Source: Phaeobacter piscinae (lineage in GTDB: Bacteria; Pseudomonadota; Alphaproteobacteria; Rhodobacterales; Rhodobacteraceae). Taken from it: DNA of 64,000 nt. The position numbers and the translations under genes were made by a program. The notes under the pieces are model-generated. The model did not search any database. It saw only the letters and a list, made by a program, of their open reading frames with translations, and was not told the DNA's origin. Of this stretch, positions 37,025-46,648 are shown one piece after another (the stretch's first letter is position 1; each line of letters begins with the position of its first letter). The stretch is taken from the NCBI RefSeq assembly GCF_002407245.1, contig NZ_CP010681.1, forward strand, positions 2,232,001-2,296,000, read 5' to 3'.

Positions 37025-37657
37025 ATGACGGCCCAACGCCCGCAAACCCACCCCAGCCCCGAAACACTCGACCAGCTATTTGCCGATCGTGACCTGATGC
37101 AGCTGGCCTATGATTTCCTGCCGGTCGGGATCGTCGTCACAGAAAACCGGGTGCTCAGGGACTGCAACCGGCGGTTCTGCGAAATGTTCGGCTATCCCCG
37201 GGACGACCTTCTGGATCAACTCTTTGCCTTTCTCTACCCGTCCGAGGAGGAGTTTTTGAATCTGCGCAGCCGTGGTGACGATACGTTGGGGACCGGGGCG
37301 CCCTATTGGGATGAACGGGTCATGCGGCGCAAGGACGGCAGCCTGTTCTGGGTGCGGGTGCGTGGCCACAGTTTCACCCCCGAGGATCCGCTGGCACGCG
37401 CGGTCTGGAGCTTCGCTGACCTGTCACGCTCACGCCCTTATCAGCCACTGACCCGGCGTGAACGGGAAGTTTACTCCCTGCTGTGCGAGGGCAAAACCAG
37501 CAAGGAAATCGCCCGCAGCCTCGGCCTGAGTTATCGCACGGTGGAGGTGCACCGGGCGCGCTTGCTGAAAAAGATGGGGGTCAGCAATACCGCCGCCTTG
37601 TTTTCGTCGCTTGGCGATATCGACGGGGACCATGTGGTTGGCAGCCCCGATCCTTGA
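37025..37657 (+). CDS. PAS-domain LuxR-type transcriptional regulator
   Basis: From the ATG at 37025, with AGGA 5 nt before it, the protein has 210 residues. A PAS domain fills residues of about 25-130 (DFLPVGIVVTENRVLRDCNR, MFGYPRDDLL, MRRKDGSLFWVRVRGHSF). A LuxR helix-turn-helix follows at about 140-200 (LTRREREVYSLLCEGKTSKE, LGLSYRTVEVHRARLLKKMG). There is no receiver or autoinducer domain, so a small-molecule or redox signal bound by PAS is likely. The target genes are not evident; the nearest plus-strand neighbour is 4 kb away. A longer frame from 36965 adds 20 residues that do not belong to the PAS fold. Confidence 0.86.
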   Translation: MTAQRPQTHPSPETLDQLFADRDLMQLAYDFLPVGIVVTENRVLRDCNRRFCEMFGYPRDDLLDQLFAFLYPSEEEFLNLRSRGDDTLGTGAPYWDERVMRRKDGSLFWVRVRGHSFTPEDPLARAVWSFADLSRSRPYQPLTRREREVYSLLCEGKTSKEIARSLGLSYRTVEVHRARLLKKMGVSNTAALFSSLGDIDGDHVVGSPDP

Positions 37658-38535
37658 TCCTCCGCTGCGGTCTCTGCACCGGGCGGTAATCTCGGACCTG
37701 AGCCAACCCAGATCCAGCAGGGGTTGGCCCATGAGGCGCGGCGCAGCGCTCCGCCACCACTGATCTGCGATCAGTCTGGTCCCTGCCCAGATTGAGCAAC
37801 CCATATGATCCGTCTGATGTGATCCGCTTGATGCGCCCCACTTGGTCTGGCGTGTCTCCTTGACCCGGGCAAGGTGATTGGGCTGCGCAAGCGCATGTGT
37901 CCGCACGTCATCCACGCTGGGAAGTACCGCCCGACGAGGCGGCGAACCTCAATCATCAACTGCCTCGATAGAACCCGGCTCGGTAAGTTTCATCTCAATC
38001 GGGTCCCCGTCGACATGACCCGTCCCACCATGGTGACGACAGGTTCGAACCACATTTCTACCGACGATCCCAGCAGCAGTCGTTCGACTGGCAAACATAT
38101 CGGTATCAGTTGGTTGGCATCAGACCTCCCGGTCTCAATACGCACGTCTCCGATCCTCCCAGCACCAATTCAGTCAAAGCCCACCAGCCATTCCTGATCC
38201 GGCCCGATATAGCACGTCCCACCATGGCCGGATATGATCAAGTCCGGGGAGATCCCCTCTAAAGGGATCAAGCCTGATGGCGCAGCCAACATGACCAAGC
38301 GCGCTGTGATACGGCCCTCCAGGACACCGCGTTGTATGGATCACAGCCAACGCGATCTTTCGATCAATCGCAACCGGCGGGTCATGCCATCAGAGAACCC
38401 TTTGACCTAGACGCCGCGTCTGCGCAGGTCCGCATCCGTATGACGCCGCGCGCCAAGACACCACTCCGATACCCAGTCGGTCGCGTCCGGTATCACCGGG
38501 TGCAGGCGCCGCGATGGGTCGTCATGCAGTCGTTC
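37658..38535. other. 878-nt gene-free region between convergent genes
   Basis: No supported gene was found. Short frames on both strands lack starts with ribosome-binding sites and match nothing I recognise. GC is a little lower than in the flanks, and a phrase of the form CGTCCCACCATGG occurs twice (near 38022 and 38210). GATCCC and GGGATC form a small hairpin near 38250-38270. The stretch may be decayed sequence. A GGTTCGAACC string near 38042 is not part of a tRNA. Confidence 0.45.
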
Positions 38536-40311
38536 CTATTGGAACAGGGTGAAGATCGGATCACTGAACCCATTTGCCGCCTGATCACTGTTCAGACCGC
38601 TCAGCAGCAGAAACCGGTTGCGAAACTCATCCAGTTTCTCGGTTTCCAGTAAATCAGCCGGATGCGTCGTGCCAAAAGATGTCTGCGCACGCTCTTTCAT
38701 CTCATTCACCTGACGGTCGACATCAAGCTGCCCAAAGCTCGCCGGCAGGCCAAGCGCCGTCTCGAACATGGATTTGAGCGGCGGCGAGCCGATAATCCCG
38801 AACCAATGCGCATCTTCGCTGCCCCCGGCATCCGCGATTGATTGCAACTCACGCTCCAGCGACAGCGCCAGGCGCATGTTCGGATCACTTTCCCCGATCG
38901 CGATTTCGAAGTTCCGATCCTTGTATAGATCCGCGATTTCCTGGGCAAAGCCAGCCGGATAGGTGTGATCACTGCCGCCCGGGTTGAAGGCAAAAGCATG
39001 CGCCATCGCCTTGAGGTTCGGATCGCGGTGCAGGTTTGCATATGAAATCTCGGAGGAAAGATCGGATTCAAACGCCTTGATCATCACGTCAAAATCCAGC
39101 TCCCGCTCGCTGATGTTGAACACGTCAAGCCCCGCCTCAAAGGCGTCGAAGTCAAAGACAAACTGTTGTGGCTGCTCATAGCCGGCCAGCTTTCCCCCCA
39201 CCTCATTGGCGAGCACCTGCATCCGGCTGGGTGCGCTTGGCCACTCGTTTTGAAAGGCCTCGGCAAAATCATAAAAGGCAAGATTGCTGGGCTGGTTAAC
39301 GAAGGAATTCGGATCCGAAAGATCCGACTCCAGCACATCCCGGATGTACTGTTCGCCGGGGTTGCTCAGGTTGAACTGCTCCAGCGCATCCTCCAGCAGC
39401 AGGGGCTGCGCCAGCAGCTCCTCCGGGCTGGTAAAGCTGTTGATGTCAGAAATACCAAAGCCAAAGGCCCGCGACATCGCCAGATAGCGCGGGTCCTCCT
39501 GCTGGTTCACCGGCGAATTCGGATCGTAAGGATTGGATTCCAGCATCCGCTTAAGGAAGATGGTATTGGTATACTCCAGATCGAAGCTCTCAACGACCGC
39601 CGCCAGCAGGTCCTCATTTTCCAACAACTCATCCGCAGTGGCAGGACCATTGCCATCATTCATGGCGCTGAATTCCCCAACCAGCGCCTCCATGCTGCTG
39701 GTGTACTCAGGTGGCTGATTGAACTGAAACGCATTGGCAAAATCGGCCAGCTTACTGTCGCTCAACCGGTTCACAAATGACGCAGGATCGGTGGTGTCGG
39801 ATTCCAGCACCCGCATCAGAAAGAACTCATTGCCTGCATATTTTTTCAGACCAAAATCATCCAGCGCCTGGTTGAGCAGCGTCTGGTTGGACAGCAGATC
39901 TTCCGGGCTGGCGACATTGGCATAGGGTTTTTCAACACTGGAGCTGGGCAGCTGCGGCCCCGTCTCACCGCCAAAGCCAAAGGTCTGCGCAAGACCGAGA
40001 TAGCGGTTGTCATTCAGGCGATTGGCAAATGACGTCGGCTCTGACAGATCGGAATCCAGCACTTTTTTGATGAACGCACGGTTGTTGATATCTTCATCAA
40101 GGCCAAAAGCCCCCAGCGCGACCTTCAGCACGTTATAGTCGTCCAGCAGCTGATCCGAGCTCTGGATCCCTTCAATCTTCTGGGTGAAATCCTGCACCGC
40201 CCGATCCAGGATCGGCGATTTCTCGAAAATCTGCTGCTGTTGGACACGGGTCCGGTCCAGGAAATTCCATCCGGCGATACCGGTGCCCAGCACATAGGGT
40301 GAAAAGGTCAC
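38536..40311 (-). CDS. DUF1217-family protein with five tandem repeats (flagellum-associated family)
   Basis: A 591-residue protein made almost wholly of one unit repeated five times, each about 65-100 residues. A unit reads roughly ...LL.(5)L..AL..F.L.(8)F(L/I)..VLESD..DP.SFVN.L.D.R....A.AF.F. Clear copies include SPEDLLSNQTLLNQALDDFG with VLESDTTDPASFVNRLSD, SPEELLAQPLLLEDALEQFN with VLESDLSDPNSFVNQPSN, and a more drifted fifth copy with IKAFESDLSSEISYANLHRD. This unit is the DUF1217 pattern, found in flagellar clusters of alphaproteobacteria, usually in shorter proteins. There is no signal peptide; the start MTFSPYVLGTGIAGW is typical of the family. No flagellar gene is adjacent, so it is an orphan copy. 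Its role is not known. Confidence 0.75.
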   Translation of the reverse strand: MTFSPYVLGTGIAGWNFLDRTRVQQQQIFEKSPILDRAVQDFTQKIEGIQSSDQLLDDYNVLKVALGAFGLDEDINNRAFIKKVLDSDLSEPTSFANRLNDNRYLGLAQTFGFGGETGPQLPSSSVEKPYANVASPEDLLSNQTLLNQALDDFGLKKYAGNEFFLMRVLESDTTDPASFVNRLSDSKLADFANAFQFNQPPEYTSSMEALVGEFSAMNDGNGPATADELLENEDLLAAVVESFDLEYTNTIFLKRMLESNPYDPNSPVNQQEDPRYLAMSRAFGFGISDINSFTSPEELLAQPLLLEDALEQFNLSNPGEQYIRDVLESDLSDPNSFVNQPSNLAFYDFAEAFQNEWPSAPSRMQVLANEVGGKLAGYEQPQQFVFDFDAFEAGLDVFNISERELDFDVMIKAFESDLSSEISYANLHRDPNLKAMAHAFAFNPGGSDHTYPAGFAQEIADLYKDRNFEIAIGESDPNMRLALSLERELQSIADAGGSEDAHWFGIIGSPPLKSMFETALGLPASFGQLDVDRQVNEMKERAQTSFGTTHPADLLETEKLDEFRNRFLLLSGLNSDQAANGFSDPIFTLFQ

Positions 40312-40519
40312 GCGCCTGTCTCCTGCTTACAAACGAAATCCACCACGGTTCGCCCCGGTCGAATCCGCAGCATCCCGGGAGGTGTCTTTGACAAGAGACT
40401 ACGGGCAAAGTGGTGAACAAACCTGCAACGCAACGGGCACTCAATTCAGGCCGTGGGAAAAAAATACGCGCAACTTTACCAATAGGTGCGATGGCGCCCG
40501 CCGCGCCCCTATCCGGCGG

Positions 40520-41379
40520 CTATGCGGGATCCAAGCAGCGCAAACGTGCCGCCAGCTGGTCCCGATGCGAAAATGCGCCGATGCCGCGGCTGATCAGCCG
40601 ACCATCCACCAGCGACGTTGCCATAATGCGCGCCCAATCGGCATCGACCGTGATCAGCACAGGCCCCGCGCCGCAGTCACGCAGCCCCGAGGTAATGAAA
40701 TCCTCACCGATGCGATGATTGGTCAGCCCTGCCTGCTGTGCCACCTCCTGCAACGTCCCGTTGCGGTAGCGCCAGATCCTCAGGGTTTTGGCCAGATGCG
40801 GGCGGTCAATATAAGCGATCTCGATATGGCCGTCGCCGTCCAGATCGGCCGCAGCAACCGGCGCAAGCCAACGGAACCGGGTGCCGATATGCGGCGTTGC
40901 CGCTATCTTACGCACTGCCCCGCCACTCAGGCCATAGATTGCCAGCTGTGCGCCAGCCTGCGGATCGCTTTCAACAACCACCGCCTCCGGCAGGCCATCT
41001 CCGGTCACATCCCATAGGCGCGGGGACAAATCCTCAAAGACCGCGCCACCGGCAGGCAGGTCGATGCGATGGCGGCGCCCATGGCTGTCCCGCAGCACCA
41101 TCGCAGAATACTCAATACGATCCCCCAAGACCCCATGCGGATAATGGGTGACGGGTCCGTCGAACTGCGCGCCTGTCAGGCCCGACAGCGTGTCCGCGCC
41201 CGCGCCGACACCAGCAAGGCCAAGCGACAGGACGCCGCCCCAGATCCCGACGAGACCCGACCGTTTGGTGACACCGCCACTGGCGCCGGCGCGCCACCGA
41301 CGCAAGGTCCGCTCTGCGCGGCGCATGAACCGGGGCCAGGCGCGCGACAGAGACCGCCGCGCCTGAGACCCCGACAGCA

Positions 41380-41380
<1 letters not shown>
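40520..41380 (-). CDS. FG-GAP/VCBS-repeat-type protein with N-terminal membrane anchor or signal
   Basis: A 286-residue protein. After an Arg-rich N-terminus comes a hydrophobic stretch (LVGIWGGVLSLGLAGVGAGA, residues of about 43-62) that may be a signal peptide or anchor. The remainder carries FG-GAP-like calcium-binding turns: WDVTGDGLPEAVVVE and AADLDGDGHIEIAYIDRP. This is half of a beta-propeller and suggests a periplasmic or surface role. The ATG at 41380 overlaps the ferredoxin stop (ATGA), which supports this start over an inner Met at residue 19. Coupling to a ferredoxin gene is recurrent in roseobacters as far as I recall, without known reason. Confidence 0.75.
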
Positions 41381-42024
<644 letters not shown>

Positions 42025-42609
42025 ATGGCTGACCTCTTGCGCCCGCGTGGGCCCTGGCTGGGACAGGCCTGTTTCAGGCGCGACAGTTGGTGGCAGGCCA
42101 ACCTGCGCCTGGTCTCGCTTGTGCTGACTGGGCTGCTGCTCAGCGCCTGTGCGGAACCTCCGGCAGGTGGCAACAGCACCCAGGTCTCCCGCAATGCCCC
42201 CGCCGCCCCGCCCGGTGCGGCCCCCGGCAGTTGCTGGGCCACCCATACCACACCCGCCGTAATCGAGACTGTCACCGTTCAGGTGATGACCCGCCCAGCG
42301 AGGACCGCGCCGGACGGGCGGGTCATTGCACCGGCCCGCTTTCGCCGCGAGACCCGTCAGGAAATCGTGCGCCCCCGCCGCGAAAGCTGGTTTGAAACGC
42401 CCTGCCCGGTGGATATGACACCGCAACTTGTCGGGTCTTTGCAGCGTGCGCTGGCGGTACGCGGCCTCTACACCGGGGAGATCACCGGCCAGCTGGACAG
42501 TACCACCCGCGCCTCCGTCCGCAAATTTCAGAAACAAGACGGGTTCGACAATGATCAGCTGTCGCTGCTCAGCGCCCGCAAACTGGGGTTGGTTGCCGTT
42601 GAAACCTGA
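42025..42609 (+). CDS. Peptidoglycan-binding-domain lipoprotein
   Basis: From the ATG at 42025 the protein has 194 residues. LVSLVLTGLLLSACAEPP is a lipoprotein signal with the lipobox LSAC, so the protein should be anchored in a membrane through the Cys. The middle part is Arg/Pro-rich (RRETRQEIVRPRRESWFE). The C-terminal 65 or so residues form a PG_binding_1 helix bundle: LVGSLQRALAVRGLYTGEI, TTRASVRKFQKQDGF. This fold grips peptidoglycan. No enzymatic domain is present. It lies 42 nt before the Crp-family gene on the same strand. A TTG two codons earlier is a less likely start. Confidence 0.83.
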   Translation: MADLLRPRGPWLGQACFRRDSWWQANLRLVSLVLTGLLLSACAEPPAGGNSTQVSRNAPAAPPGAAPGSCWATHTTPAVIETVTVQVMTRPARTAPDGRVIAPARFRRETRQEIVRPRRESWFETPCPVDMTPQLVGSLQRALAVRGLYTGEITGQLDSTTRASVRKFQKQDGFDNDQLSLLSARKLGLVAVET

Positions 42610-42651
42610 GACAGGCCTCCTTCGCCCTCCCTTGATCGCCGCAGGCCCGGC

Positions 42652-43413
42652 ATGAGCCCGCTGCCGCCTGCCCCCGGCGCTCTGCCCCGCTCCGGCACCA
42701 CCACCGGCAGCACCACAGGCTCCGGCAGCGCGCGCTCCGCTGCGCGGCGCAAATGGCTGCTGCCTGATCGCGGCTTTCTCTCCGGTGCCTCTGACCGCTT
42801 GCTGGAAATGCTCGACAGTCAGGCCAGCGAAGTGCTGCTGCAGGCCGGTGAAGAGCTGTTTGAGCAGGGCGATGAGGGCGACGCACTCTATGCCATTGTC
42901 AGTGGCGCGGTGGAGTTCTCCACCCTGTCCTCTGCAGGGCGCAAACTGTCGCTGGACATCATGCGCCCCGGCGCCGTCTTTGGCGAGATCGCATTGTTTG
43001 ATCCCGGGCCGCGTACTGCGACCGCAACCGCGCTAGAGCCCAGCCGCCTGCGCCGGTTGCGCAGCGGCGATGTATTGGCAAAGCTGCAACACCACCCGTC
43101 CCTGGCCGGAGATCTGCTGCGGCTGGCGGGCCAGCGGATGCGCTGGATGAACACGCAATACAGCGAACAGGTCTTTCTACCGATGCCGGTGCGGCTGGCC
43201 CGCAAGCTGCTATATTTGACCACCGAGGGCAGAGACGGACGTTTGTCACTGTCGCAGAGCGAACTTGCGGAATTTGTCGGTGCCACGCGCGAAGCAGTGT
43301 CAAAAACCCTGTCGCAATGGAAGCGCAGTGACGTGATCGACATCAGCCGTGGTGGTCTGACCATCCGCGACCGGGCCGCGCTGAAACTATTGGCCGATCC
43401 CGACATCGGCTGA
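42652..43413 (+). CDS. Crp/Fnr-family transcriptional regulator
   Basis: A 253-residue protein. The N-terminal 30 residues are a Ser/Thr/Gly low-complexity leader. A cyclic-nucleotide-binding fold follows with LFEQGDEGDALYAIVSGAVE and GEIALFDPGPRTATATALEP. The latter has a Glu in the phosphate-binding cassette and the Arg-Thr position, so cAMP-like binding is possible. The C-terminal winged helix reads LSLSQSELAEFVGATREAVS and KTLSQWKRSDVIDISRGG. There is no Fe-S cysteine cluster as in Fnr. Targets are unknown. It follows the lipoprotein gene and may share its promoter. An inner start past the leader cannot be excluded. Confidence 0.86.
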   Translation: MSPLPPAPGALPRSGTTTGSTTGSGSARSAARRKWLLPDRGFLSGASDRLLEMLDSQASEVLLQAGEELFEQGDEGDALYAIVSGAVEFSTLSSAGRKLSLDIMRPGAVFGEIALFDPGPRTATATALEPSRLRRLRSGDVLAKLQHHPSLAGDLLRLAGQRMRWMNTQYSEQVFLPMPVRLARKLLYLTTEGRDGRLSLSQSELAEFVGATREAVSKTLSQWKRSDVIDISRGGLTIRDRAALKLLADPDIG

Positions 43414-43580
43414 CGCGCCCTGCGTCCCCCAGCCCCGATCCCGGATCAGACACCGACCGCCGCGCTGGACCACATCCCGATAATCTTACTCAATTGTGAA
43501 CTGGGTTACAGACCACCGCGGTGGCTTAGGGGCATGCTCGTGTCAGGCCGTCGTTATCCGTTCCATCCCAACGGCAGCCT

Positions 43581-43624
43581 GTCCCATCAAGAGCCATGTG
43601 TCACGGCACATGGCTCGACGGGAC
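43581..43624. other. Long perfect hairpin without U tract
   Basis: GAGCCATGTG (43591-43600) and CACATGGCTC (43607-43616) form a perfect 10-bp stem with a 6-nt loop. GTCCC (43581-43585) and GGGAC (43620-43624) add an outer stem. It lies in the 557-nt gene-free stretch between the Crp-family gene and degP (43414-43970), which otherwise holds one terminator. Role unknown. Confidence 0.45.
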
Positions 43625-43831
43625 CCAGGACATCCGCCGGGCGCACACCGGGGACCATCTGCGCCATCTGGGGCGGCGGAAACCTAAGAACAGCTCGTTG
43701 GATCGAACAGACGGTGCCGGGAGGTGCCTGGGGTCGTTGGACCTATATGCAGACATCTTCCGCCGGCGCGAGTCCGTGACGCGCCGGACCAAGGGCTGGG
43801 GGCAATTTCGCCACCCTGTTGTGATCCACGC

Positions 43832-43863
43832 AAAAGGGCCGAGCATCCCTGCCCGGCCCTTTT
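43832..43863. terminator. Bidirectional terminator between the crp-type gene and degP
   Basis: AAAAGGGCCG (43832-43841) and CGGCCCTTTT (43854-43863) form a perfect 10-bp stem with a 12-nt loop. The plus strand continues TTTTGTCTT. It lies 108 nt after the degP stop on the minus strand and is symmetric, so it can serve both convergent genes. Confidence 0.75.
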
Positions 43864-43970
43864 GTCTTGCGATCTCACTCGATATCCCCCCTGCGTCAGC
43901 GTTTCGAGACTGCGCAGCGAGGCACCGCATCAGCTGCGGGCCACTGTTTGCAGCAGCCCGCAGCGAAAGG

Positions 43971-45470
43971 TCACTCAGACAGGTTCAGCGCCACAAAACG
44001 TGGCTCCCCTGCGCGACGCACCAGCAACAGCAGCGATTTGCGACCCGCTTCTTTCGCTTCGTCGATACGCGCTTCCAGCTCGCTGATCGAGGTCAGTTTC
44101 TGCTGACCTGCCTCAGTGATCAGATCACCGGCGCGCATGCCCTTTTCCCAGGCCTCCGAGGTCTCATCCACCGAGGTGATCACCAGACCGTCCATGCCAT
44201 CGGGCACGTTCAGCTCGCTGCGCTGATCCTCGCTCAAACGGCTGACGGTCAGACCTAGCAGTTGCTTTTCGGTCATGTCAGGCGCGGTGTCATCGCCACT
44301 GGCCGGGGTGCTCTGGCGTTGCGCGTCCTCGCGACGTCCCAGGGTCACTCGCAACGTCTCGGTCTTCCCTTCGCGGAAGACCCGCACACGCACGGCTTTG
44401 CCAACTTCGGTATTGCCGACCTGACGCACCAGCGCGCGGGTGTCTTTCACATCCACACCGTCAAAGGACAGGATCACATCACCCGCCAGCAGACCCGCTG
44501 CCTTGGCCGGACCCTCCGGCACATCGGTGACCAACGCGCCCTTGGCGCTATCCAGACCCATCGCCTCGGCGACGTCCTTGGTCACATCCTGAATGCGCAC
44601 ACCCAGCCAGCCACGGCGGGTTTCGCCGAATTCCTTCAGCTGGTTCACAACCTTGCTGACCACATTGGACGCCATGGAGAACCCGATCCCGATGGAGCCA
44701 CCATTGGGCGACAGGATTGCGGTGTTCACACCAACAACTTCGCCGTCCATGTTGAACAGCGGCCCGCCGGAGTTACCCCGGTTGATCGCCGCATCGGTTT
44801 GAATGTAATCATCATAGGACCCCGACAGCTCGCGGTTACGGGCCGAGACGATGCCAGCCGAGAGCGAGAACCCCTGCCCCAGCGGATTGCCCATCGCCAC
44901 CACCCAATCGCCAACACGCGCCAGATCGCTGTCACCGAATTTGACAAAAGTCAGCGGCATCGGCGCTTCGACCTTCAGAAGCGCGATATCGGTGTTGGGA
45001 TCGGTGCCCACGACCTTGGCCGGCAGCGGCTGCGCCGGCTGGCCTTCGCCGGGGAAGAATTCGATCTCAATCTCATCGGCTTCTTCGATGACGTGGTTGT
45101 TGGTGACGATATAGCCGTCTTCCGAAATCACAAAACCGGAGCCAAGCGCCGAAGATCGGCGCGGGCGGTCACCCTGACCACCATTGCGATCCTGAAACTC
45201 GCGGAAGAAATCCTCAAAAGGCGAGCCTTCGGGGACAATACCCTGCGGGCCGGACCGCCCCTCGACGACGGTTGTCGTCGTGATATTCACTACCGCGCGG
45301 CTGACCTTATCGGCCAGCGGCGCCAGGCTCTCGGGCCGGGCCTGCGCGATGGCCACCTGCGCCAACACCATCAAGGTGCTGATCATGGCTAGCCAGAGCA
45401 GACGCCACTGCGCCGTCTGGCGCACGGGTGGGCGCGCAACGGCGCGAGCGCTGCTGATTGTATTTTTCAT
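43971..45470 (-). CDS. degP: Do/DegP-family periplasmic serine protease
   Basis: From the ATG at 45470 the protein has 499 residues. QWRLLWLAMISTLMVLAQVA is a signal peptide or anchor. The trypsin-like domain has the triad His126 in TNNHVIEE, Asp161 in DPNTDIALLKV and Ser234 in RGNSGGPLF. Two PDZ domains follow (RRGWLGVRIQDVTKDVAE and VITSVDETSEAWEKGMRAGD). It degrades or refolds damaged envelope proteins. Its place after hflC and hflK on the same strand is the common alphaproteobacterial order, though a terminator separates it from hflC. The frame to 45548 adds 26 residues ahead of the natural signal peptide and is not used. Confidence 0.94.
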   Translation of the reverse strand: MKNTISSARAVARPPVRQTAQWRLLWLAMISTLMVLAQVAIAQARPESLAPLADKVSRAVVNITTTTVVEGRSGPQGIVPEGSPFEDFFREFQDRNGGQGDRPRRSSALGSGFVISEDGYIVTNNHVIEEADEIEIEFFPGEGQPAQPLPAKVVGTDPNTDIALLKVEAPMPLTFVKFGDSDLARVGDWVVAMGNPLGQGFSLSAGIVSARNRELSGSYDDYIQTDAAINRGNSGGPLFNMDGEVVGVNTAILSPNGGSIGIGFSMASNVVSKVVNQLKEFGETRRGWLGVRIQDVTKDVAEAMGLDSAKGALVTDVPEGPAKAAGLLAGDVILSFDGVDVKDTRALVRQVGNTEVGKAVRVRVFREGKTETLRVTLGRREDAQRQSTPASGDDTAPDMTEKQLLGLTVSRLSEDQRSELNVPDGMDGLVITSVDETSEAWEKGMRAGDLITEAGQQKLTSISELEARIDEAKEAGRKSLLLLVRRAGEPRFVALNLSE

Positions 45471-45682
45471 TGCCTGTGGCTGCACGAAACTACTCCTTAG
45501 TTGTCGCCAAATTCCATCTTCTGCGGCGGGGCCTGCTCGGGCACGCACCTCTGGGTCCGCAGCGGATCATGGGCTGTAATGTAGTCTTTTCAAAAACGGT
45601 CACAACGAATGTTGCACGTATTCAATTCGAAGTGAAACCCGGTGAGCTTCCGCAGGGGAACACACCCAGGAAAAGCCGGACG

Positions 45683-45713
45683 AAAAAGGGGCCGACCAAA
45701 CGGCCAGCCCCCT
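45683..45713 (-). terminator. Terminator after hflC
   Basis: On the minus strand a GGCCG/CGGCC stem with a 6-nt TTTGGT loop extends through G/C pairs with a small bulge and is followed by five Ts (complement of 45683-45687). It lies 45 nt past the hflC stop. Confidence 0.6.
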
Positions 45714-45757
45714 TCTCTGTTCTCTCACACCCATGCGCAGAATCTCTGCACCGGTGA

Positions 45758-46648
45758 TCATTGTTGGGCAGCTGCCGCGGGCTTGCCGTTGGAGGATTTC
45801 AGATAGTTGAAAAACTCATTGTCCGGCGACAGAACCATGGTGGAGTTTCCGGCTTGCAACGACGCGGCATAGGCGTTGAGCGAGCGGTAGAACTCAAAGA
45901 ACTCAGGATCCGCACCATAGGCCTGCGCAAAGATACCGTTACGTTCAGCATCAGCTTCACCACGAATGATTTCCGCCTCGCGCTGTGCCTCGGAGACCAG
46001 CTCAACCACGGTCCGGTCGGCCTGCGCCCGGATTCGTTGTGCGGCCTCGTTACCACGGGCCCGCTCATCGGTGGCTTCGCGCACACGCTCGGCCCGCATC
46101 CGTTCAAAGGTCGCATCGAGGTTCTCGGAGGGCAGGTCGGTCCGCTTCAGGCGAACGTCGATGATGGTAATCCCCAGCGCGCGAGCATCTGCGATGGCGC
46201 CGTTACGGATCCGCAGCATCAGCGCTGCCCGGTCCGACGACAGAATGTCGTTGGAGCTGACGGAGCCGAGGATTTCGCGGGTTTGCGCACGCAAGATCGA
46301 ATCCAGACGGCTCTCAGCAGCAGCGATGCCGCCGCCACCAACGGCTTGGCGGAACCGGTTCACATCGGTGATCCGGTAGCGGGCAAAGGCGTCGACCACC
46401 AGACGGCGATCATCCGACGGGGTGATTTCCAGCGGATCGATGTCGCGGCTCAGGATACGGTCGTCGTAACGCACAACCTCCTGAATGAGCGGAATTTTAA
46501 ACGCCAAACCCGGCTCTTCCTTGACGGAAACCACGCGGCCAAACTGCAGAACCAGCGCCTTTTCACGCTCATCCACGATAAACACAGACGACAGCGCGGT
46601 GATGGCGATAATCACCAGTGCGGGCAGCAAAAGAGTTGATTTACGCAT
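45758..46648 (-). CDS. hflC: Protease modulator HflC
   Basis: A 296-residue SPFH/band-7 protein with an N-terminal membrane helix (LLLPALVIIAITALSSVFIV, residues 5-24). The band-7 core reads VLQFGRVVSVKEEPGLAFKI, DRRLVVDAFARYRITDVNRF and VRLKRTDLPSENLDATFERM. A charged coiled coil with RARGNEAAQRIRAQADR follows. With HflK it forms a large membrane cage around FtsH that limits access to substrates. Its start overlaps the hflK stop (ATGA at 46648), so the two are made in step. The end is short and Ala/Gln-rich. Confidence 0.95.
   Translation of the reverse strand: MRKSTLLLPALVIIAITALSSVFIVDEREKALVLQFGRVVSVKEEPGLAFKIPLIQEVVRYDDRILSRDIDPLEITPSDDRRLVVDAFARYRITDVNRFRQAVGGGGIAAAESRLDSILRAQTREILGSVSSNDILSSDRAALMLRIRNGAIADARALGITIIDVRLKRTDLPSENLDATFERMRAERVREATDERARGNEAAQRIRAQADRTVVELVSEAQREAEIIRGEADAERNGIFAQAYGADPEFFEFYRSLNAYAASLQAGNSTMVLSPDNEFFNYLKSSNGKPAAAAQQ

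Noticed and set aside
38042..38051. GGTTCGAACC, resembling a tRNA T-loop
   Set aside because: No acceptor stem, anticodon arm or D arm can be formed around it.
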